A stretch of DNA of 64,000 nt from Pseudevernia furfuracea (lineage: Eukaryota > Ascomycota > Lecanoromycetes > Lecanorales > Parmeliaceae): NCBI GenBank assembly GCA_022315425.1, contig JAIUPT010000039.1, positions 682,001 through 746,000 on the forward strand, written 5' to 3'. The translations under genes and the position numbers were made by a program. Positions 57,636 through 64,000 of the stretch are shown here, piece by piece. A model generated the notes under the pieces. It ran no database searches. It saw only the letters and a list, made by a program, of their open reading frames with translations, and was not told the DNA's origin. Within the stretch, counting starts at the first letter, position 1; every line of letters begins with the position of its first letter.

Positions 57636-58424
57636 CTAAACGTAGTTCGCTAAAGCGGACGTCTCTCTGCGCTGTCTCTTGGTTTTCTCCGCTAAGTTAC
57701 ATAGCAGGACCCCAAATGATACCAGCTCTTTGCGCAAGACCTCCGTGGTTGAGAGGAAAAAGGCTCTTTGGGCCTGGAGGATGTTGGTGTGCTCCATGCA
57801 GAGCATGCCAGACAGTTTTCTGAAGGGACCGCGGTGAGCCATGTCACATTGCGCCATGATATCGTTGATTTCCTTTTCGACCCGTTCCCGCGTTGGAATG
57901 TCGGGGGCGACCTTTAACTCAAAGAACTTCGCCCCTAAGACGGCGATTGCGTTGTCCTGATGCGAGCCGAACATCGTGAGTGCTCTGACTTTTCGGTCCG
58001 CAAAATCCCTAGTCGCTCGAAGGTTTGATGCTTCGAGCTTCAATTCTGCAAGTTCGCCGCCGAGATTCTTGGGAGTCTTTGGGGCTATCGGTATTCTGGT
58101 CTTGGGGAATTTTGGTCCTGAGGTGTGCGAGGACGCTGGTGGGCCGAAAGTAGGCTTTGCTTCCGGCTTTTGTAGTGGGCCAAAGATAGACTTCATTCTG
58201 ATCTCTTGCGCCTTGGTGGCCGATGATTTGGTGGCTCTCGGTGTCTTGGTGGCCTCCGCGTGGGTAGTCTTGAGCTTCTTTCTTGCTGGTTCAACGCCGC
58301 GTGGGAGAAGTTCGAGGACATCCCAGTCGTAGGGCAATTCATACTCCGGAGGGCACTGGTTTCCTAAAAACCAGTACTGGATCTTCTTATTCTTTGATGC
58401 ATTCGGATGAGTCGTCGCCATCAT
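57636..58424 (-). CDS. Hypothetical protein, basic and helical
   Basis: 262 aa from the first ATG at 58424. The open frame extends 14 codons further upstream without an ATG, so a 5' exon is possible. N-terminal motif IQYWFLGNQCPPEYELPYDW, then a Lys/Pro/Thr-rich linker (ARKKLKTTHAEATKTPRATK), then a helical region (LGGELAELKLEASNLRATRD, REVEKEIN-like RERVEKEINDIMAQCD). It ends in basic KTKRQRRE. No family recognised. It neighbours the broken gene at 57.1-57.5 kb on the same strand. Confidence 0.55.
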   Translation of the reverse strand: MMATTHPNASKNKKIQYWFLGNQCPPEYELPYDWDVLELLPRGVEPARKKLKTTHAEATKTPRATKSSATKAQEIRMKSIFGPLQKPEAKPTFGPPASSHTSGPKFPKTRIPIAPKTPKNLGGELAELKLEASNLRATRDFADRKVRALTMFGSHQDNAIAVLGAKFFELKVAPDIPTRERVEKEINDIMAQCDMAHRGPFRKLSGMLCMEHTNILQAQRAFFLSTTEVLRKELVSFGVLLCNLAEKTKRQRRETSALANYV

Positions 58425-60753
58425 TTGCGTCCATGGTTGTGGGTGAAGCTTTTTCGGTAAACGCAACCTTTCTCCAATGTCTCCGTGCAGTTCGAACCTG
58501 TTCCAGACAAAAAACCGCGTTAATCCCAGGGTGTCCTTAAGCAGTGCCGGGGCCCCATGGGGCGTGAAGTTCTGCGCCAGCCACCCCTCCGTGTTGAAGT
58601 CCAGCTTTCAAAATTCTCCTCGGTTTTCTGGTAAGCTTCCCGGGAACGCATAGACGATCCGGTCCAGAGTCGAGCATATAGAGCAGTTGAGAGTCAACGT
58701 CCAGACGATAAGATTGATAGACAGTTTAGGATCCTGACTCCGAGTCCTGAGTCTCCTTGACTTGCTTCGGAACTTGATTCAAAATACGACCACGATGAGG
58801 GTCGCCGGGCAAAGCGGCAGCGATTTCCTTGAGAAAGTCCAAATGGCGATGATAGAGTGCCGTGAAAATGGGGTGAAAATGGCATATGAGGGTTACCGCA
58901 ATTCAACGTTTAAGTTTCCCTGAATTAATGCATGACAGAAGGCTACGCAATGAACATGTCATCAAGTCCTTTGGTCGACTCTGCATCCTTCTTCTCGTTA
59001 CTAGGGTTGTGTGGGATTGGGGAAATAGCATCGGCGTCCTGGTGACTGTGTTCCAGGCCACGAGGTCTTTGTATATACTTCTCATAGTAGCTCTCAAGGA
59101 AACATGCCGTTAGTAAGCTACCCGCCACGTGTTTGACCACTCCTCGATCTTTGGATACTTCTTTTCATCTGTCGGGCGCATTTATTATTACATGCCTTGG
59201 GGTCCCACATATGGAAGATGCAGGCATGCTGTTTCGAAAAATCGTCTTGGGAGGGCAGCTCCGAGATAGCAACAGCACTGAGGAGTCTAGGTCCATAGTT
59301 GACGTCAAGAGAGATCCCATCATATGCCACAAGCAGCGAAGTCCACTGGAATTCGAACGTTCGAACTACCCGTGAGACCGTAAGAGCACGGGACCGCTTC
59401 TCATAGTCTACTGGGTTCAGAAGGATGAGCGGTTGACTGACAAGGCAAAGAGAACGACGTGTGTACTGTTGATTCTGCCAGAGGACAACAAGCTTTAGTG
59501 ACGATGATCGGAAGCCGGTGCTGAGAACGGTATCATTATACACCGCGCTGTATGAACTATTCAAAGGGTGAGCCGATGCCATGACGGGCTTTCATTTGGT
59601 GTGTCCTCGCTCATGTTGACTTGTTCTGCGTAGTCGTGACTGCAAAAGATTTGGAGAGCAAAAGACTTGAACGCGGAAGCAATGGATGGATGACAGTATG
59701 CCTGTCTCGTTGAAAGTGGGATGAAGGGTTCACACTCTTGTCTTCGGTCTCTCTAGTAGCATCTGCTTCACCCTCGTCTCCCGGATTAGTCGAATCCTCA
59801 TGGTTTAAACGAGTATCGAAGGATGAACACTGTCCGTGTCGACTCTAATGCCAGAGCTCGAACGGGTATTTGATGCTCTGAGACCTCTTTTGATGGAATT
59901 GCGCAGCTCGTGATCTAGCTGGGTCAAAATTGGCTGCTGGGACGAAGAGACAGGAGATATTGTGTTAGAGCGCGACAAGACATTGAGATTGTCCTTGATC
60001 CAGACCTTGAGCAGCCATGATGATGGAAGACTGAAGGTCTGTTGTGAATGAAATCTTGTTGTTGTGCATGGGACGTGATTCAAATATTCGAGGATCCCCG
60101 TATGCTGGAAAACCAGCAAACTGTCAAGCAGATGGCCGGGGGTCATTCAGGCGCCCGAAGTATTTCCCATGAAGCGCCAGGTTAGCGAGTAGTCAACTTG
60201 TTCTCCTGAGGGTGATCGTGTCCAAAAGGACGGTCTTGCCAATACCTGGGACCTCAGAGCTGCTTCGGTCATGTAGGTACTTAGGCCCAGGGGTGAGCTG
60301 CGGGACACTGCGTACTTCCCGAGCGAGCTGTCTTTTCCTCTACCCCGATTGTCATGCTGCGGGAATTCCATCTCTTTCATAAGGTTCCTGCGCGTTGGCT
60401 TGATATGGTATCGATCAGGTACAGGACATGTCTAGAACGAGTTAGTACGGTAGAGTCAAAGCCAGTCTGCCGACTTACCAACCTGTGCTCATTACATTTG
60501 AGCCATCCCGTGAAACAAGGCTTCTTTCAGAACTAGCAGAGTCGACGTCTGTGCTATAACGATACTTCTCGATGAATCGAACATGTCGAACTTGATTTTT
60601 CTGACTTCATCTCAAACTCTACCACTCGACATCCATCGTCGACTCGATTCACGTAGCCAAAGGCTCCAATCCAGGCTTCGTAGCAACACTCTCTTTCGCC
60701 TTCACTTTCACTTTCGCATCTGCTCCTGAATCGACCTTTGCATCAGGTCATTC
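58425..60753. other. Accessory region, weak candidate frames
   Basis: Minus-strand frames at 59118-59582 (154 codons), 59805-60146 and 60147-60380 have mixed amino acid composition but no domain. The last two lie head to tail in the same frame, split by a single stop at 60147. They may be fragments of lineage-specific genes. Nothing is firmly supported. Confidence 0.35.
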
Positions 60754-61134
60754 ATGGTCAAGATCCTCATGGTCGGCTGGCCCTGTGCACGAAGAGCACC
60801 TCGAGCTTTTACTTCTGAAAATGTGCACGTCCAGCACCTTGCAGATGCGTTGTGGAATGCAAAGAAAGGTATCGTAGAGTTGTTTGTCGTTGATGATACC
60901 CAAAAAGTCGAAGAAGTTGGAGCCGAGAAGGAACACATGGAACATGCTCTCGAAACTGCACAACAAGACCCAAAGTGCCAGTTCGAGCAGCAGAGAGAGA
61001 CATTTGCCAGAAATTCGCAAGAAACTTCGGTTTCTCCTTCACCAAGAGTGCCACGAATATCCCAAGAAGTTTTCACTGTACTTCCAGACGAGGAGAAAGC
61101 CATTGTCAGAGACAGCCTAGTACGCTGGAGGTAA
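60754..61134 (+). CDS. Hypothetical protein, charged and helical
   Basis: 126 aa in one frame. Middle segment ALWNAKKGIVELFVVDDTQK, then a Glu/Gln-rich helix (KVEEVGAEKEHMEHALETAQ) and a polar tail ending VLPDEEKAIVRDSLVRWR. The stop TAA overlaps a GTAAGT donor-like sequence, so a longer spliced form is possible. No family recognised; it overlaps the 3' end of the opposite-strand candidate. Confidence 0.35.
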   Translation: MVKILMVGWPCARRAPRAFTSENVHVQHLADALWNAKKGIVELFVVDDTQKVEEVGAEKEHMEHALETAQQDPKCQFEQQRETFARNSQETSVSPSPRVPRISQEVFTVLPDEEKAIVRDSLVRWR

Positions 61135-61864
61135 GTTGGGCATATACGCCTCGCGAAGACGATCCTTCGACATGCTTCGGGCGAGGAGCCTCCTGCTCGT
61201 CAGCTATCCACTCACTGTTGGGCTTCTTAACCGCCTTCTGCTTGTCAGCCACCCACTTATTTGGCTTCCCTACAACACGGTAGAGTATGTGAAATTCGGG
61301 ATCGACCTTCCTGGAGCACCTCCACATCTGATCCGTTGTTCTGTGGTAGGTGCTTGAAAACAGCATACTGGCTCTCATACGAGCGTGGATTTCCTTCGTA
61401 GTACCCAGTCTGCATGTCGCTCTCCTGATGACTGACAATGAAACTCTTCCGCTTGTTGGAGCGCTCCCAAGGCATCGTTGCTCAATGCGTTGGCTGCCGC
61501 TGGGCCAGGAAGTGGGGCTTGCGTGCTGTGTCTCATCTCCAGCCGGCCATGTCTCAAACCTATCTTTTGCTGAGAATCCCGCCGCGAGAATCGTTGCCAC
61601 CCATGCGTCCGAAAGATCCATCTTCGGCGGTGGAAATGGACTCGGACTGTTCGTCTTTTTCAAAGTTCGATGCGGTATCTCTTCGTCATAGTAGAATTCG
61701 CTTGTCTCGGGGACTCCTTTCTTCCACCGCTTGACTTTGGAGGCTTGATCCTCGTGTGAGGAATCATTTGTTGGATCATTTGTCGATGGCGCAGCGGAAG
61801 AACCTTGATCAGCGTCGGCTGCAGGCGCAGCGGAGGAAGAAGCTTGGGAACGAGTACCTGCCAT
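61106..61864 (-). pseudogene. Hypothetical gene with shifting frame
   Basis: From the ATG at 61864: a Ala/Ser-rich start (MAGTRSQASSSAAPAADADQ), then KVKRWKKGVPETSEFYYDEE and PPPKMDLSDAWVATILAAGF. From about 61475 to 61300 a neighbouring frame looks more coding (KRKSFIVSHQESDMQTGYYE, SYESQYAVFKHLPQNNGSDV). After about 61310 the first frame resumes (RKVDPEFHILYRVVGKPNKW, then VADKQKAVKKPNSEWIADEQ with a short internal repeat). Either unrecognised introns or two compensating indels explain this. The open frame runs on 228 bp upstream of the ATG (YGFLVHDGYWPSNVPDLKQD). Confidence 0.35.
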
Positions 61865-62619
61865 CGTGTACCGGTTGAAACCACGAATTTGGTCGAGAAA
61901 TTGGCTGAGGGAGTCCTGTTTCAAGTCTGGAACATTAGAAGGCCAATACCCGTCGTGGACGAGGAAGCCGTAAGGATTTGAATTTGTGTCCAAGGTAAGA
62001 TGTCTCTGGCTGGTGTGATCTCCAACTCTGTCCTTGAACTTCGGAAAGGTTCTGAAAGATTTCTGCGCCGTCGAGTCAAGGATAATCCACAAAAGGCACC
62101 CGTATCAAATTCCTTCCTACTTCAGGGACTCTCTGATCCCACGTTGACAAAGAGGCTGGAGGAGGATGGATGTCTTGAGGGGGAGTCCGAGACACAAAGC
62201 AACGGAAGTGGTGGAGTACTGAAAAGACCTGCGAGTTGAAGAGAAGATGCGTCAGATTCTCAAAGTCGTCCTTCGGATCTTTGAATCTCACCTCTCTTCA
62301 GCGTTTCAACGATGCAATCCATTCGTAGACGGAAGTATGTTTGTTGCGGGAGGGTCGGGGACAGCTCCTGACTTTACAAACCAGTCAGCTCTGCGAAGAC
62401 ATCGAAGGTCAAAGGCGGTTGCTGATACAGAGTTCGAAAGTCCGAATGTACTCCAAGATGGCGATGCGTCTGCTAGGAACTCGAGTGATATCGTAGAAGC
62501 CAAAGGTTGACGGAACGCGTGTGAACTCGAGGATGAAAGCGCCTTGGTGAATTCGAAGTCAGCATATGTTGAGCCGCGCGACTAATCTTATGAGTGGCTT
62601 GCTTCAGCAATGTATAGTC

Positions 62620-62826
62620 TCAGTAGAGCAAATAGACCCGGAGGGATAACTTACTTTCAATGAACTTAAGCCAGCAGCGGGACACATGGAGGCAAGGGAG
62701 AAGGCTGTCAGAGGGTGCTTTGATGGAAGGAAAGATCTCGGGCTTAATCTTCGCAGCGATATCATTAGAGTTTAGGCACAGAGCAAGGATGAGAAAGAAG
62801 GTCGTCATGAGAAGTGCCGTGATCAT
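62620..62826 (-). CDS. Signal-peptide exon of a possible secreted protein
   Basis: The ATG at 62826 opens a strong signal peptide (MITALLMTTFFLILALCLNS) followed by SNDIAAKIKPEIFPSIKAPS and SLLPCLHVSRCWLKFIE. A good donor (GTAAGT at 62654) suggests splicing to a second exon; frames at 62306-62503 and 62076-62291 on the same strand are candidates, but none could be joined with confidence. The protein family is unknown. Confidence 0.4.
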   Translation of the reverse strand: MITALLMTTFFLILALCLNSNDIAAKIKPEIFPSIKAPSDSLLPCLHVSRCWLKFIESKLSLRVYLLY

Positions 62827-64000
62827 AAGAGAAGATGTTGTGTGTGAGTTCCTGGGTTGCGAGCTGTGTTATGTGTTGCTAATATGTTGTCGGCACGACG
62901 ACCACATAGTAATGCTGTAGTAGCGATAGATAACTTAAAGCAAGACGGTCAAGACTGTGTGCCAAAAAGTATTAGTTTGAAGGGGATAGAAGTTATAGAA
63001 GGATGTGATATGTGTGTATAAGAAAAGAAGACATGCATGGAAGATGAAAAATTTGAGAGAAGCTGAGAGAGGCTTAGGGGGTTTATATATAGCGGGATAC
63101 CGCTATTCTTATGTCTTCGCTGTTGTTATTGTTGCTATCATGTCTTTAGACTTCACGTTGTCTGTTGTCCGTCTCCGTTCACGTCCAGGACTTGATTCAT
63201 AGACATTCATTCATCATAAACTCCCATTCACATACTTCAGTTTACGGTTATAAAACTCTGCTTGATTTGTCGGAGACACGCTGTGGTTAAAAGATTTTAG
63301 AAGAAGCTTAATAATGTAGTGACATAGTGGATGTAATCAATAATGAGTGGGAACACTCAAGGACTGAGCTTCTTATACCGTGCTCAGTTGTCGCCGGAAG
63401 ATCAATGACAATCAAAACTGCGAGTTCATGACCTTCCTTCTTCCCAGTCCCACATGTTTTGGCTTTAGCTATCATCTCTTGAGAACTGTGTGTTGTTTCA
63501 GAGGCAAGTTCCTCTGCTGATCATTCCTGGCTTTAAGTCTTAAGTCAGGCATATGACCCACATCCGTACTCTGTCGAAAAATTCACATAGTGTAGATAGG
63601 GCGTCTAGATCAACAATGCCGCTCAGTGTGGAGCTGAGAGTCCAAGCTATCTCTGCAAATGGGTGTGGGTGTGGTAAGATCCCATCTTTGACTCCTGCTT
63701 CCGCCATTGTTTAAGTGTCTCATGAACTTCCCCATTCTTTCCCTGCTTGATTGCACGACGAGCAAGAAGCGGACAACTCTCTTTGAGTTTTATTATTGCT
63801 TGGAATGGTGAGGGTTACTCCCTTGGTAATGAGAGTAGGGAAGATGTGATGATTGTTCGTGAGACTAATGGCAGCAGCCTCTTCATCTGAGAGTGTGCCA
63901 CCTAGCACCTCTGCGCCAAAGGTACCTTGCCATTCTCTTTTGCGAAGAACTTTTTTTTCTTCAAGGTCTCTGCGTTTCCCCTGTCTTTTTCGCTTCAGCG
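62827..64000. other. Window end, no gene supported
   Basis: Short frames only. A 62-codon frame at 63720-63908 (-) could be part of a gene beyond the window but shows no motif. Confidence 0.45.

Overview
The window is nuclear DNA of a filamentous ascomycete (Pezizomycotina). The evidence is short 49-63 bp GT-AG introns, a Zn2Cys6 regulator, a CON-6 family conidiation protein, an RGS-LOV photoreceptor, and an AT-rich retrotransposon island whose decay looks like repeat-induced point mutation (RIP). The class cannot be fixed from sequence alone. No rRNA, tRNA, CRISPR or bacterial operon was seen.

Left arm (1-35.3 kb), mostly housekeeping genes. In order: an X-family DNA polymerase (Pol4/lambda type, -), a membrane-anchored Kelch protein (+), the mitochondrial assembly factor ATP10 (+), the Golgi SNARE Gos1 (-), ribosomal protein L35/uL29 (+), a small conserved-looking protein (+), a small RRM protein (-), a relic of a LINE RNase H domain (-), a small hypothetical protein (-), a Zn2Cys6 regulator (-) divergent from a secreted PAF-acetylhydrolase-like serine hydrolase (+), an RGS-LOV photoreceptor (+), a gluconokinase (-), retromer subunit VPS26 (+) and a CON-6 protein (-). 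Exon joins were worked out by hand from GT/AG sites, reading phase and family sequence.

Retrotransposon island (35,319-46,997). An outer LTR element with 159-bp LTRs is split by a Ty3/gypsy chromovirus with 268-bp LTRs. The chromovirus has two copies in tandem, one full length and one cut to its 3' part, sharing the middle LTR. Gag zinc knuckle, reverse transcriptase, RNase H, integrase and chromodomain are readable but full of stops. Differences between LTR copies are dominated by C/T and G/A transitions. A young solo LTR (223 bp, TAGAG target duplication) sits inside the truncated copy. Downstream of the chromodomain both copies carry a further degraded reading frame with long hydrophobic stretches. 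It sits where env lies in errantiviruses and is the least expected feature here.

Right arm (47-64 kb). A TA-flanked MITE with perfect 33-bp inverted repeats lies 38 bp beyond the stop of the branched-chain 2-oxoacid dehydrogenase E2 gene (-). A related MITE lies at 22.7 kb. Next come an F-box-like protein with Cys pairs (-) and a large Ser/Pro-rich coiled-coil protein (-). From about 56.8 kb to the end the sequence is accessory in character: unrecognised, frame-broken or lineage-specific candidate genes and one signal-peptide exon.

The housekeeping genes do not form one pathway. Two links stand out: the regulator/hydrolase pair with a shared 0.55-kb upstream region, and a light sensor (RGS-LOV) about 8 kb from a CON-6 gene, a family known in Neurospora to be light- and development-regulated.
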